From Punctularia strigosozonata HHB-11173 SS5 (taxonomy: Eukaryota; Basidiomycota; Agaricomycetes; Corticiales; Punctulariaceae), in the NCBI RefSeq assembly GCF_000264995.1, contig NW_006767437.1, forward strand, positions 1,484,659-1,548,658: 64,000 bases of DNA. Direction: 5' to 3'. The notes under the pieces are model-generated. The model saw only the letters and a list, made by a program, of their open reading frames with translations. It ran no database searches and was not told the DNA's origin. Below are positions 35,375 to 47,796 of the stretch, one piece after another. The position numbers and the translations under genes are program-made. Positions within the stretch are counted from its first letter, which is position 1. Every line of letters starts with the position of its first letter.

Positions 35375-37924
35375 TTACACCCTCGTGACCACCAGCGGCA
35401 TCTCCACCACTAGCTCGCCGTTCTTGTCGATGGCGGGGACCATCACCATTTGCATGCGCTTGTGTATCGGTTTCGTTCCATACGGGGTGAACTTGAAGTT
35501 CCTGATGAGCTCGAAGAGCATGGCTTGCGACTCGAGAATGCTGGCAGAATACGTTGAGTCGAGACATCGTTCCGAGCATCATGAGCACTCACAGGAAACG
35601 CCAGCTGAACGATGCGTAGCAATGTCGAAGTCAGTCAATCAGTCCCACACGAACCGCTACGAATACACATACCCCAAACACGCCCTATTCACAGAAAGGT
35701 TAGAAACATCGAAAAATATGGGATGCCAATCAGACTCACTTTGGTCCGGCGATAAAGTTGAAGAGGCCAGAGTAGACGCTGGGTGCCAGCTTCGCGTTCG
35801 GGTTCCAGCCAGGGCCACCTCCCTCCTTCATCCACCGATCGACGTTGAACTTCCCCGCGTCATCTCCCCACACCTCTTCAGAGTAGTTGTACGAAACGAT
35901 ATCCGCGTAGACGATGGTGCCCTTCTCAACGGTAATCTCGTTGACGGTACGGCCGTCCGCCAGAGTCAAAGGCTGCGATAGGCGCAGCACTGTGTCGGAC
36001 GCCGCTTGCTTCTCGTTGAAGTGGACGACAGGGTAAAATCGCATGACCTCCTGAAGAATGACATGCGTTTAGGGTTTCATACAAACGGGACGGCAAGCGG
36101 GTACTCGCCTTGATGAACGCATCGAAAAGCGGCATATCCTTGCCGGAGAAGATGTTCGCGTCTTCCTCGGCGTCATACTGGGATGTATGCGCGAGAATCT
36201 CCTCCCGGACTCGTTCCTGAAGGGACTGGTCGTGCGCAAGCTGATACAGAGCCCAGGACATGCTGTACGGATGTGAGGTCGTGGCAAAAAGAGACAGAGG
36301 CAGACGACATACAAAGCAGCGGAGGAACCTTCGATATCACGCATAACGTTAGCGCAAGCTCCAGATCAATAAGTGCCCTATATGACGCTCACCATGTCCT
36401 GCGAACAAGCTGCAACGCGGCATAAGCATATAATCCTGAAGCTGCATTGAAGAGCATACTCACATAGACGTGATCTGGGCCGTCATGTCGTTCATCGACA
36501 AACGAATCTTCGCATCGTTGGATAAGTTGGCTTTCACTGCGATAATGTCATCGTACCAAGATCAAGCTAAAGGCTGGACCGGGCTTACGCATCATGGTCA
36601 AGGCATCGTTACCGGCACCTTCCAAGTCCACGCTGGTGGCGCCGTCCTGAATGTCCTTGAGACGCTCCTGGATCAAGGTACTCGCGACCTGGGTGATGTG
36701 CAACGTTGGACAGATCCGTTTGAAGGAAGTGAAGGCAAGGTTCTTACATCGTGCGCTCGGGACAGAGACTGCACAACAACTTGCATGAGCTTGTTAGGGA
36801 ACAAGGTGAGGATGGAGATCAGCCACGCCGGGCTGTAGCGAATGAAAATAGAAGCAGCGGTTTCTTCGGCGCCCATGGCATCACTGATACGACTATGATC
36901 AACCCCTCAGTCATCGTGGACACGCCTATGAGCACTTACAGAACACCCTTGTACGCGTCTGCGAGATCTGAGATGCTCTCTCCGCCCTGCATCTTGTTCA
37001 CCGCTCCGAGTTTCGTGCCGAACGCCGCGAGACCGATCATGTCCAGAGCGGACGCGCCTAGCCAGCTTTGTCATCCGTCAGAAACATCGCATCTTACCGA
37101 GGGGTCAAGCTTCTTACTCGAAGACATCAATGACAGCTGCCTGTTTTTCCTCGCGGTCGACAAGACTACCCCAAGCATCGACGAGCTGAGTACCGAGTCA
37201 GTCTCGTCCTTATATTTGGTGAAGAAACGAGACATACCGCTAACGCGCCGTGTCTGAAGCGAGGAAGCAAAGCGCGAACGTTGCTAGCATTGAATGCAGG
37301 CTGCAAGGTATCAGCATAAATGCACAGTTTCCCGCAGAAGAAATATTGCAACTCGCCTGCATGACGCGCTTGATGCGATAGTGCGCCTCGCCCTCAGACA
37401 AGATGATACCGCCCTTGCCAACCAACTTCTCGCCTAAGGCGGTCATAGAGGGCGGCCTGTGGAACGTCGCGTTCGTGTCGTAGATCTTCCACAATGCCGT
37501 AGGATCCGAGATGAACAAGCCGTCGCCCTGTGCCAGTGATAGGGAATGTCAGACCGTCGCGTTCGAATGAACGACCGTACGGAAACCACGTACGGCGAAA
37601 TACGGGCCCTTGATCTTGAGCACGGTATTGTTGTGGTGCTCCTTCCTCCAGTCCAAGACGCGGGATCCGGCTCCCGTCGTCGACAGCTCCAACATGTTTC
37701 CAGCCAAAATCGATGAGGATTCCGGTCCCGGGATGAGGTCCATGATGGAGGACCGGCGGCGGTAACGGGCGACAATAGCGCGAAGTGCATAGATGAATAC
37801 GCTGCCGTAACGTCAGCTCGCCTCGCGAGAAAAGGCAACACGGAATTGCATACAATACTATCGCTGCCCGACGCGTGATGAGCCCGAACGCGTCCTGCGT
37901 CCCATCTGGCTGTGCGACCGACAT
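35375..37924 (-). CDS. Cytochrome P450 (cluster P450-3), heme loop split over micro-exons
   Basis: Start ATG 37924. Exons give an N-terminal hydrophobic stretch, YRRRSSIMDLIPGPE, KIYDTNATFHRPPS, GGIILSEGEAHYRIKR (C-helix), LDMIGLAAFG, an I-helix LFAGHEGSSAALSMSW, K-helix end RFYPVVHF and FNVDRWMKEGG. The heme loop is assembled from three pieces: FNFIAGPK, a 12-base exon at 35673–35684 (ACLG), and a second 12-base exon at 35593–35604 (WRFL start), giving AGPKACLGWRF. The C-terminus is MQMVMVPAIDKNGELVVEM. The protein resembles fungal multi-step P450s of the CYP5144/CYP512 style, though the exact family is uncertain. It is tandem to the AKR gene. Confidence 0.83.
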
Positions 37925-38550
37925 GGCTGCCTGGAGAGATTGAGAAGATGATGAAGTCGAGGTCAGAGAGAGCCTCGAGGTTGCCCTGTTGAAGGCTTTG
38001 GTTTATTCATCTCTTCCGGTGATAGGCTAAGCTTGGGTAGGGCGGCCGCTTGTGGCAGGTACGCTTTCGATGCATCGCCCCAACCATACGCGAACATTCG
38101 CTGAGGATGTCTTCGTGGGTGCCCTGAGAAACATTGCGTCGGAACCCTCCGGACCCGGCCGTCGATGACAGAAAAGAGTAAGTGGCGGGTCGAACTGATA
38201 GCATTCCACGGCCAGGGAATCGTTTGTACTCGGGCATTCCAGGGGCGAACACGTTCGGTCTCTAGACCAATGAGTACTCAGTATTGATGACATTCGGAGG
38301 TGATGGATTTCCAGTTAAACAGTGGATGTGGCGTTCAATTGCATCCTGTGTCTCACGCGAGTCATCATGTGGTCGACGGCAGAAGAGAACGTTTATAGTA
38401 AGGGTTTGCATAACAAGCAAATCTATTATGATTACAAGGAATCTTATATGCGTATCCAACAAAATGCAGGGTCCAGGAGCAAATGACAACAAGAACGATG
38501 CAAGCATGCAAGTGGTATAATTTGGCGACTCGAACGCGGCGGTGGGTCGT
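37925..38550. other. Intergenic between P450-3 and SDR
   Basis: About 625 bases, holding the P450-3 promoter and the SDR 3' end. No further feature recognised. Confidence 0.5.
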
Positions 38551-39706
38551 TTAGTCCGCGCCGGCCTTCTTCATGGCCTCGATGTTCCAGTCCCACACCT
38601 TCTTGGCCAGCGCATCGTCGCCGGCAAGCGCGTGCGGCAGCTTGGGCTCGATCTTCGCCAGAGGGACAAGGTAGGAGCCGCTCTGAGCTGCGGTGAGCGT
38701 CGGCGAGGTGCCAGCGAACAACTGGGTCAAGGCCCCGTATTCGACCGGCTTGAACACCGTGCGCTGGGTACGTGTCAGATGGATGTCAATATACCGCATC
38801 ACAGAGGAAAAGGTATTGATCTTACGTTGAGAATCCACATGACAGGCTTGGGAATGCCCAAGTGATGGGTGAGGTTGCTTTGAACCGGCCCCGGGTGAGG
38901 GCCAAACGACCAGACGCCCTGGTCAGTGTAGCGCTTGGCCAGCTCGCGGGTCCAGAGAAGGTCGCCGAGCTTGCTGTGGCCGTAGCAAGCCGAGTGCGAA
39001 GCGCCGGCACCTACGGTCGGGTCATCGAGCGGGATTCCGGTCTTGGGCGCCTGACCGGCACCGCTGGAACAGGTGTTGATGATACGGACCGTTCCCGGGG
39101 GAGACGTCTTGGCGGTCTCAAGGAGAACAGGCAGCAAGTGGTAGGTGAAGACGAAGGGGCCAAAGACGTTCGTCGCCCATTGCTGAAGAGCGAGGTTAGT
39201 CACTGAAAGCACGGGTTGTCTGCATACAACGTACGAGCTCGTAGCCGTCAGCCGACTTGCTACCAGCCGGAACACCCATGATTCCGCCATTGTTGTAGAG
39301 CTACCCAATGCGTGAGAAACCGCGGAGAATTCGTCCGAAAACACTGCGAAACTCACCAAGTGCAAGCTGCTCTCGCGCCTACTCGACAGCGCTCAGCAAT
39401 GGTCAGGTCGTAGTCAGGCGGCCACACTCACGACTTGAAGTCCTCAGCAGCAGCCTTCGCCTTCTTCGCCTCGCTCAGGTCGAGCTTAAGGAACTCGACC
39501 GTGCCCTTCTTGGTCGAAGGGTCAGCGGCATGGATCTCGTCAATCGCCTGGCGAGCCTTCTCCTCCGAGCGCGCCGCCAGGTAGACCTTGGCGCCCTTCG
39601 AGAGCAGGACCTTGACGGTCTGCTTGCCGATACCGGAATTGCCTCCGGTGACGATGGCGATGCGCCCGGTGAGGTCAGGGATGTCGGCCTCAGAGAAAGG
39701 AGCCAT
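38551..39706 (-). CDS. Short-chain dehydrogenase/reductase
   Basis: Start ATG 39706. The Rossmann nucleotide loop is GRIAIVTGGNSGIGKQT; VYLAARSEEKA suggests NADP(H) preference by its Arg after the second strand. Small exons carry LYNNGGIMGVPAG (NNAG variant). The catalytic Ser lies in IINTCSSGAGQAP and the YxxxK pair in HSACYGHSKLGDLLW. About 320 residues, normal for retinol-dehydrogenase-like SDRs. An SDR is also part of the pleuromutilin cluster, where it oxidises a hydroxyl to a ketone; a like role is inferred here. Divergent from GGPP synthase across 372 bases. Confidence 0.87.
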
Positions 39707-40078
39707 TGTTTTCGTTCAGCGTTGGCGTCGACGATGACGACGGGGGTAGGTGTGGAAGAGGGGGGCGTGTGCGAGGCTGGTCTTTGAACATGCTGTCTCG
39801 GTTCTGCGAAGAACGCAGCCAGCCGCCCATGACCACAATAGGCTACCGCGGGTTCCTCCACGCGCCGATTCGCCGACCGCCACCTTCCTTATAAGGAAGG
39901 CAACGTACTATGTTGGGACGGTGTGTAGCGGTACGCCAGCCACTCCCCGCCTCTTTCCGCCTATGGGCCACTCACAACACGGGAAGGCGGGGCAATCCGC
40001 TCCATTAAAAACTTACAGGCTCGGTTGTCGCTTTACCCAGCCCCTTCCTTCACCTTTTCCTAGCATCTTGTCGACACG
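39707..40078. promoter_or_regulatory. Shared divergent promoter region, SDR / GGPP synthase
   Basis: The 372 bases between two start codons hold a TATA-like 'ccttataagg' about 180 bases from either start and a pyrimidine-rich tract just before the GGPPS start, common in fungal promoters. The arrangement suggests co-regulation. Confidence 0.5.
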
Positions 40079-41383
40079 ATGGCCGTCAGCGTCATGAGCT
40101 CAGTCAACGGCATGTCTAATGGCGTATCCGGGCTCCTCTCAAGATTATTCACCCGTAAACCCTCAGTGGATCTGTCGAGGTTGGACCACGTCCAACTTCC
40201 CCCTGTCTCAGCGACACTTTCTACTGACAAGTCGGAGATCACTAAGAACGACGAGGTTAGCAACGCAGAGCTCTTCGCGAAAGCCATAGCTAACTTCTTA
40301 ATACAGGGCAAACTTCTCGAACCTTTCTCGTACTACCGCGAGGTTCTCTCGGGCAAGGGTCTTCGCAAGGCTCTGCTCCAGGCTTTCAACTACCACTTGA
40401 ACCTGCCTCAGACGTGGGTCGATGGCATTGTCGCTATCATCGAGGACCTGCACAATTCGTCACTACTGTAAGACCCATCCTTATCTGTCGCTCTCACTCG
40501 CTGACCGACGACGCAGAATCGACGACATCGAGGATGAGTCGCCGCTCCGCCGCGGCTCCCCGACCGCGCACATCAAGTTCGGCGTGGCACCAACAATCAA
40601 CTCCGCCAATTACGTCTACTTCTTGGTGATGGAAAAAATAACCACTCTCGCTCGCGCGCACGCCAGCGGCACGGACTTCGACACGGCCACTGCTCGCATG
40701 GTCAGCGCGTACGTTGAGGAGATGCTCGAGCTGCACCGCGGCCAAGGGATGGAGATCTGGTGGCGGACGAACCGGGTCTGCCCCACGGTCGACGAGTACC
40801 TCGTGATGATCGAGCGAAGTTAGCGCCCTTTCCTCGCGCCCAGAGTTTAATGCTGACATATGTAAAAACTCTCAGAGACGGCGGGTTTGCTCCGTTTGGG
40901 CGTTCGGTTGCTGCAATGCCACCCGGACGCGAAGACTGACCTCCCGCTCGCGTCGATATCGGAGCAGATTGGCGTGTTCTACCAGCTCCGGGACGACTAC
41001 ATCAACCTAGCGTCTACCAGCTACAGCACCCAGAAGGGTTTCGCTGAGGATATCAGCGAGGGAAAGTACTCCTTCCCCATGATCCACTCTTTGATGGTCG
41101 CGCCCGATAGCGGTCTTAAAGGTATGTCTTCCAGAACGCGGTGATGGAGATCAAGGCTGACGTGCGATAAATAGAAATCCTTGACAAGAGGCCGGAGGAC
41201 ATCCCCGAGAAGCAGCGCGCGATCGAAATTATGCGCCGGACGCACTCGTTTGAGGCCAGCGTGCAGTGCCTTCAGGAGGTCGCCGACCGCCTAAAGGCGC
41301 AAATCAAGGCTCTCGGCGGCAGCCCGGGCCTTGAAGCCTTCATGAACCAGCTCGGTGTCGACAAGATCGACGCGGGGCCATGA
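40079..41383 (+). CDS. Geranylgeranyl diphosphate synthase
   Basis: Start ATG 40079. Four exons. The first aspartate-rich motif lies in LLIDDIEDESPLRRG and the second in FYQLRDDYINLAST; KTAGLL and GKYSFPMIHSL are also conserved. About 375 residues, normal for fungal type-III GGPPS. It condenses IPP with an allylic diphosphate to the C20 precursor GGPP in the presence of Mg. A GGPPS beside a diterpene cyclase is usually a pathway-dedicated copy that raises GGPP supply rather than the housekeeping enzyme. The N-terminus has a 60-residue variable extension with no clear targeting signal. Confidence 0.92.
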
Positions 41384-42125
41384 TCCGTCTCGTCAACAAT
41401 TGGACTTCATACCTCACGGGCGTATCCGGTGACCTTGTATCTATGTACCAGTATATTTGAGTCCAGTTAGATGTCATCAATCCATGTAGTGCAACAGTTG
41501 CTTCACAATCAATCATAGCATTATCCCATTCATCCGAACTCGTTGAGTTACATTTAGTCTGCCGACTGAGGGCCGCTGCGTGCGCGAAACGGATTTGTCG
41601 AGATGTCCCAAGAATGATCACAATCCACAACAAGTAAGCAATGGCTGCGGCATAAACAGACTGGATCAGTACACCCCCGGGATACTCTCGACAATGGGCA
41701 TCGAGGATCATGCAGTCGATCCGGGGATAGCCTCAAGGTTTGCATCAGTCACTCAGAGAGCTCCTGCCAGATCCTTACTTGTAATCTGTGCTGAGCCGAT
41801 ATCGGCCCGACCGAGTACGATACGCACTCGACGGCTGGACAACAGCATGCCAGTTGGGGCTACCGTGACCACCACTTATATTTGCACTTGCATAAGATCT
41901 GGCCCTCTGGACATCGAACGTAAACTCAGCAGGCGCTTTCCGAGTCGGTCATCTGACTAAAGTCGAGCGGGCTCTCTTCCACGACTAGTGCCATAGTTGA
42001 TATGCACTCCGCATTTGTACACCAGAGCATGAGAAAGACCGTTCACGTCGGGCGCGAAGGTCATGACTATACGCTAATGACGCTCCGGGATCGTCCCCCG
42101 TGGAAGCGCCTCCGACTCGGATCAC
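41384..42125. other. Intergenic, nothing recognised
   Basis: About 740 bases between the GGPPS stop and the GMC relic's 3' end. No coding frame with family features was seen on either strand. Confidence 0.5.
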
Positions 42126-44148
42126 TCACGCCAAATCCCACTTCTTCTTGATGAGGTCAGCGCCTCGCTCCTGCCACCAAATCGAAAAAAGGTTCAGTCC
42201 TTCGTTCGAATCGTTAGGTAATATTCATTACTTACCGCAACGATATATATGGGAACTTGGGTATGGGCAGTGGATACGAAGGGCTATCAACAGAGTTCAA
42301 AAATCTCTGCGCAAGTAACAGAACATACTCCTCTCACCAGATCGCTTCCATCAATAATACGCAGCCCTTGAACGCCTTTGACCGTTAGGTCCGGATCCAC
42401 GCAACCTGTCGTCGCGTTCCGAGCGGTCATCTGGCATGAACTCACTGCGTGATAAATCTGTGATCATGAGCCGCGATAAGCGTCACAGGTAAGAGTAACT
42501 AGTCACAGTGCGGGCGTTTGCTTTCGCAAACGCAAGTAGCTCGGCGTCAGTGGAAGCGTTCGCAAATGGACCAAACTCCGCTATCGTGTAGCCCTTGCAC
42601 GCCGGCGCCGTCTCGACGAATCGCTGGGCGGCCTTGATAGCGTACACCATAACTTGAGCATCGAACGTAGTTCCGAGGCGATTTGGGTTTATGAGTGGAG
42701 CCTGGAAGGGATTGGTGGAGTTGATACTAATGGTACCATGGTACCACCTGGATTACAGAAGTAGCTACAAATGAACACTGTCGATCAGGGTTGCCCATTT
42801 GACGACCTAACAAACCACGGTACCTGAGGTGTGTTGAAGGTACCCGCGGCAAGGACGATCTCCTTCGCGCCGTGACGTTGTACCCAGAACCTTGGGTGAT
42901 CATTGTAAGCACGGTAAACACAAAGCAGTGTGTGGCTTACCGTCAGCACTCGACGCAAACTCGACGGAGTCGAATACGGGCTGCCCAAATTCTCGATTGT
43001 TCGAAGTCAATCGTGTCACACGATTGACTTCGGTAGCATGAGCGTGTATCAGAACGCATAGATTGGGTTGAGCCGCAAAGTCGTCATTGAGGTATGCGGT
43101 CGCCGCACTGCTACGAGTGCCGTTTCCGATTGTAGCCTGAATCCAAGCTACCCGATGACAGTCAGCTGCGGAAGCGAATATCGGTGCATTGTGTGATGGG
43201 TTTACCTATTCCCGATGGATCACCACAGTTAACATCCAAGTTATACGGGAACTCAGAAGGAAGTTCTTCCGTTGTTTGTATGACGCGATGAGTGGACGGC
43301 CAGAAGTAACTGGTCAAGCTAACTTGCAGGGGACCGGCGTCAGAGTGGAACGCAGGATCATACCGCGGATCGAAACGTGACGGGCTGGGGGGTATCAGAT
43401 GCTCGTTCTGTGGATGCGACAACGATAAGCCCCATAGTATTCTACTAACATACTTGGAAAGTAAGTGACGGGCCTTGCGTATATACAGTTGTATGCCTTC
43501 CCAAGACCAGCCCGGATCACCAGTGATCCCCGCGTATTTATTCCAGTCATCGTCAGAACCCCTTGTGTACGCCATCGAATCTATTCCAATCAGTATAGGT
43601 CTTGGGCATTTACTATGGTATCTGGCTTACTGATCGAGCTACTTCCTCCTAGTAACTTCCCTCGTCCATACGTGACCGAACAGTTGTTCAAACCAGGCTG
43701 CGGAACCGTCGTGTAGTTGCAATCATACTGGGAGCCCCACAACCGAGGAGTGAGGAAAGGGACCTCGGAGTTTAAAACATTCCAATTGCTACAGTAATCG
43801 GCTCTTCGTCTTGGACATGTTCGTAATTTTGGGATTAACTCACGAAAGCCCGGCTTCTAGGACTAGCACCGACACTCGGGGATCTTCGGACAACCTGATT
43901 GAGAGCATGCTACGTCCCGTTTGTGATATAGATAAGAACACTTACCTATTGGTAACTACAAGCCCCGAGGTTCCTCCTGTAACTTCATGTTTAGCTCGAA
44001 CTACCGACTTGAACGTGTTACCTCGAATGCGACGAGCCTCACCGCCAATAATCACGAAGTCACAGTTCTTCTGGGGTAGGCTTGATACATCATCATAGAC
44101 CGCAGCGAGGGACGTCGAAAACAGAAGAAAGCTGCACAGGAACAGCAT
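42126..44148 (-). pseudogene. GMC-type FAD alcohol oxidase relic with internal deletion
   Basis: The 5' half reads well from ATG 44148: a signal peptide (MLFLCSFLLFSTSLAA), FVIIGGGTSGLVVTNR across an intron, YDCNYTTVPQPGLNN, YGRGKLLGGSSSIS, MAYTRGSDDDWNKYAG and KEIVLAAGTFNTPQ. The 3' half has INPNRLGTTFDAQVMV, YHAVSSCQM with the catalytic His, and AHTQVPIYIV with the second. Between NTPQ (about 42835) and ISINSTNPFQAP (about 42700) roughly 200 residues usual for the family are missing, and just before KEIVL the frame shifts by one base. The gene therefore cannot make a whole enzyme. It was probably an aryl-alcohol-oxidase-like cluster or neighbour gene now being lost. Confidence 0.75.
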
Positions 44149-44260
44149 ACTGAATGGCTGCGAACGTATAGCACACTCCAGGGGTAGTATTCTGTTCGAG
44201 GTCCAACACTCTGCTTATGAGCTCTCCAGCATGGAAGGCAGTATACTAGCATGGGAACAA

Positions 44261-44738
44261 TCAGACCGCATCTTCAAGATTAGAAGGTGAGCGAAGGTTG
44301 ATTGCCACGTATCTCCCCGTTTGTGGTTTGGCACGAGGCGCAGTGTGACCTACATAGAATAGACCATCCCCTGGAACGGCAAGGAAAGTCACAGTCAAGG
44401 ATGAGAATCCGGGATCAAGGACACGCGGCTTTGCCACACGTCGGAAAGGTACAATAGAAAAACCCGAAGGCGGATCGTCGAGAAAGAGCAACTCGTGTAT
44501 AACTTCATGAGCTGCGACTCACAACCGGCTTGACACATCCTCCACTATCTCGCCATACCGCCTCCCTCTCTGACAAGCTCCTCATCCCGCTGTTGGATGC
44601 ATACTTACCTCCGTCTTACGATGCCCGATTGCACCGACCAGTTCGCTACGGCCATGAGAATACCGTGCAACATGGATGGAGTCACTGTCAGGTGTCGTGA
44701 ACACATCACTTTGAATGGACCCAGCATCTCCGAGCGGC
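44261..44738 (-). CDS. Possible small unrecognised gene
   Basis: Two minus-strand stretches read like protein: one from an ATG near 44738 (SDVFTTPDSDSIHVARYS, ending at a GTAAGTATG donor) and one ending at a stop at 44261 (LLFLDDPPSGFSIVPF; VPGDGLFYVGHTAPR). The phases across the inferred intron do not fit cleanly. No family is recognised; it may be a relic. Confidence 0.3.
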
Positions 44739-45389
44739 ATTGTGCGTAGTTCCTGCCTGTTAGGGTGCATCGGTAGCACATCGAACGGTAAAGACTCTTA
44801 AAGATCACATCTTGCGATCCCACGGTCCACCTCCCGTTGTCTCACGCTCAGTGCGGGGCTCCGTGCCATGCTATCTATCGCGGTGAATAATCTCTACTGA
44901 TCATGGCGTCGAGTAGTAGGGAAATATATCCGAAAAGCGCTGAAGTGCAACGACGCTGCGAACTGCTGCGACAAGTGTCAAGCACAGCCTACTTATGGTA
45001 ACGTCCGCATGACATGGTGGACTGCGGTATCGTTGGCAAGCAATACTTTAGTCTTGGCGGTCAAATGTCGTTCTAGGTGCCCGGCAAGCTCCACTTCTCG
45101 CTGGTTCATCTAACCGTCTCTACAAAAGGCCCCCGACTGAGTCCTTCAACGTCTGTAATCGTAGCCATCGACGTCAGCGGTGGTGAGCGGGTTCGGGTGG
45201 GTGCCTTATGTAATCATCCCCCCGCATTGCTCGGGTCCGAACCCCCTCCTCATTTCAGGATAACGTTAGGGGGGTCGACAGGAGTAACGATTCCGCCATT
45301 CAAGCTCGGTGAGTCACAAAATGACCTGGATAATGGCATATACTCACCATTGTAACCAGTTAATTGGCAGGCACCAAGAGACGACGAAC
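44739..45389. other. Intergenic, nothing recognised
   Basis: About 650 bases upstream of the F-box gene with no supported feature. Confidence 0.5.
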
Positions 45390-46748
45390 ATGGACGATAG
45401 ATCATTGCCACGATTGCCGATCGAACTCATCGAGGCCATTGTGGATCGAAGCGACGCGGCATCCCAGCGAAGCTTCGCGCTGACGTGCAAACTTCTGCTG
45501 CATCGAGCGAGACTTAACATCTGGCGACATATGACCTTCTACGAATTGGAGGACCTCGAGTTTCTCGAATCAGCGCCGCACCTCATTCCCTATACGAGAG
45601 CTATGACGTTTCAGAACTTCACTCTGGACGAATACTGGTTCAACTTCCTGACCTACCTCCCCCAACTACAAACACTGGAAATCGAGAACGCCACGGGATT
45701 GGGCATCAACTTTCCGGACGTCATTCGCGGGTTGAGCTCTTTGACGTCACTCACGCGCCTAAAGCTCGACTACGTCCCGTTCGACTCCCTTGTATCATGG
45801 CATTACGCGCTATCCGCCATACCACTTCTGAATGACCTCAGCGTGGTCGACATTGAGTTTATGCCAGATGCCGATCATACACTACCTCCAGATGCAAGAC
45901 ATCTTCACCTGCAAGCTTTGGAGATGTCTTATATCAACGAACTCGATCTAATGAGTGGATGGGTACAGGCCGTGGTTCCAATCGACTCTCTTCGACATCT
46001 CTCACTATCACTCAGCTATCCGGAAGACGCGGATATCGCCAGCACCCTATTCGAGCACTTCGGCCCATCGCTTCGGAGTATCGAGCTCGTGCTCGACCGG
46101 ATGCAAGCAGGTAAGTATTGACGCCCGCTTCACGTTCGCCATACCGTTAATGGAGTGTCAGACGATTTCAATAGCGTCACTCGGCGGCTAAATCTGCGAT
46201 CTTGCGCCATCCTCCAATCGTTGACCTTCAAGGTTGGACCAAAATCAGACGGCAGCGCGTCGATAACCTGGATTTCGGACGTATTACGCACCATTCAGAC
46301 CATCTCTCTTCGAGAACTCGCCCTCCATATCACGGACCACCCTTTCGACGTTCAATTACAAGACACGTTCCCCATACTACACACCCTTCGAGATCCGCGG
46401 TTTCAATTCGTTGGGTCGCTGACGATATTGGACGACGTCACGTTCAATACAAAGGAATCGGCAGTCAGGGGGTTACAACGTTTGCTTGAGATGCTGATGC
46501 TCACCGGTGCTCACCAAATCGAAGAAAAGGAGCTGCCTGGGCCCATACGTGTGTCACTGGACCATATGCCCCGCAACATGACACGCCGAATATTCGACCT
46601 TCATGATTCCCAGGATGTCCAGAAGTGGTCATCTGCGGAGGGCCACTTTTGCCCTGGGACGGCTCGGGATCTGTCTAGATACATGATAATCACGGCCGAG
46701 ACCTCGGAGGAGGGCGAGCGTCTTCGCACCGTGTCTTGTTTGCTCTGA
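45390..46748 (+). CDS. F-box protein
   Basis: Start ATG 45390. The N-terminus PRLPIELIEAIVDRSD and RSFALTCKLLLHRARLNIWR is a canonical F-box. Leucine-rich irregular repeats follow (LPQLQTLEIENATG; LTSLTRLKLDYV; DSLRHLSLSLSY), with one 60-base intron after LDRMQA and a second exon continuing LRSCAILQSLTFKVG. About 430 residues. SCF substrate adaptor by family; target unknown. It sits inside the diterpene cluster between the GMC relic and the zinc-finger gene and is probably a passenger. Confidence 0.8.
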
Positions 46749-47796
46749 GCCGCATCCCCCGGCCATTGGTGATGCTATATCTATCGCCATCGCGAATCAA
46801 TGTAATCATCAGTGCTTCCGGATTCTGACTGCTCTACTTTGTATTTCTCCTTGGCAGGTTCACTGGACCTGAGCTTGTAGTACGTACAATATCATTACCT
46901 CGCACGTTCTGCTTTCACATGGATAGAGCGATGACAAGCTGCGAGGGCATCTCGCGCACTGCACGGGACAAAAGCTGGTTATCTCCGGCAGCGATTGGCG
47001 ATTCTCATGGATCAATGGGTGGCTCCCGCTTGGAGCTAAGATACCGGGAGGCCGAAATAGTTTTGAACGCCGCACGACGGCTTGCATGCAACTTGGAATA
47101 CGCTAGAACATCATGACTGCAGTTCGACGATGACATGAGAACGGGGCTCTAATGCAATCCTTGGATAGAAACAGAGGATAGAACATCGACCCGTCCGCTG
47201 GAGTGTTTTGACCTTGTGCCTGGCAGAATTAGTGTGACACAACGATAACCATGCGATTTACAAGACTTCTCTATATGGACACACTTCGCGAACGTCACCG
47301 AAGGTTCTCTCTAATACACGCCTTCTCCACACAGAATTGCAAACGCCCCAGTTCTGATGAGCAACATGTACTGCTTTGCCACTACTTATCGTATGTAGAG
47401 GACCTGTTCCTGTCGACCCCTTCAAGGTCGGTCATAGGTATATTATCAATAGACCGGCGTTAGGACAACTGATCGATGCAGCGATTGTCAAGAGCCCGGT
47501 TGCTTTTTCATCTTACTCGCCGGATTCGCAGCAAAAATAGATAGAGCAACGATAAGTACTATGAACACGACGCGAACGCAGTCAATCTGCTATCGAGAAC
47601 AATATACAGGGACGTCCAGACGTCAGGCGTTTTGTCATTTGACCGCGAGGGCGGTGCGCTACCCTAACGTACAAAGCGAATATGATGAAACAACAGGTAT
47701 CGATGCGAGAGATGACGGAATTCTACAATGATATCTGGTGGGGGCCTGGTGAATGACAGAGAAATATAAAGAGTCCAAAGACGGCGAGAACGCGTA
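46749..47796. other. Intergenic between convergent F-box and zinc-finger genes
   Basis: About 1 kb with no recognised gene or repeat. Confidence 0.5.
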
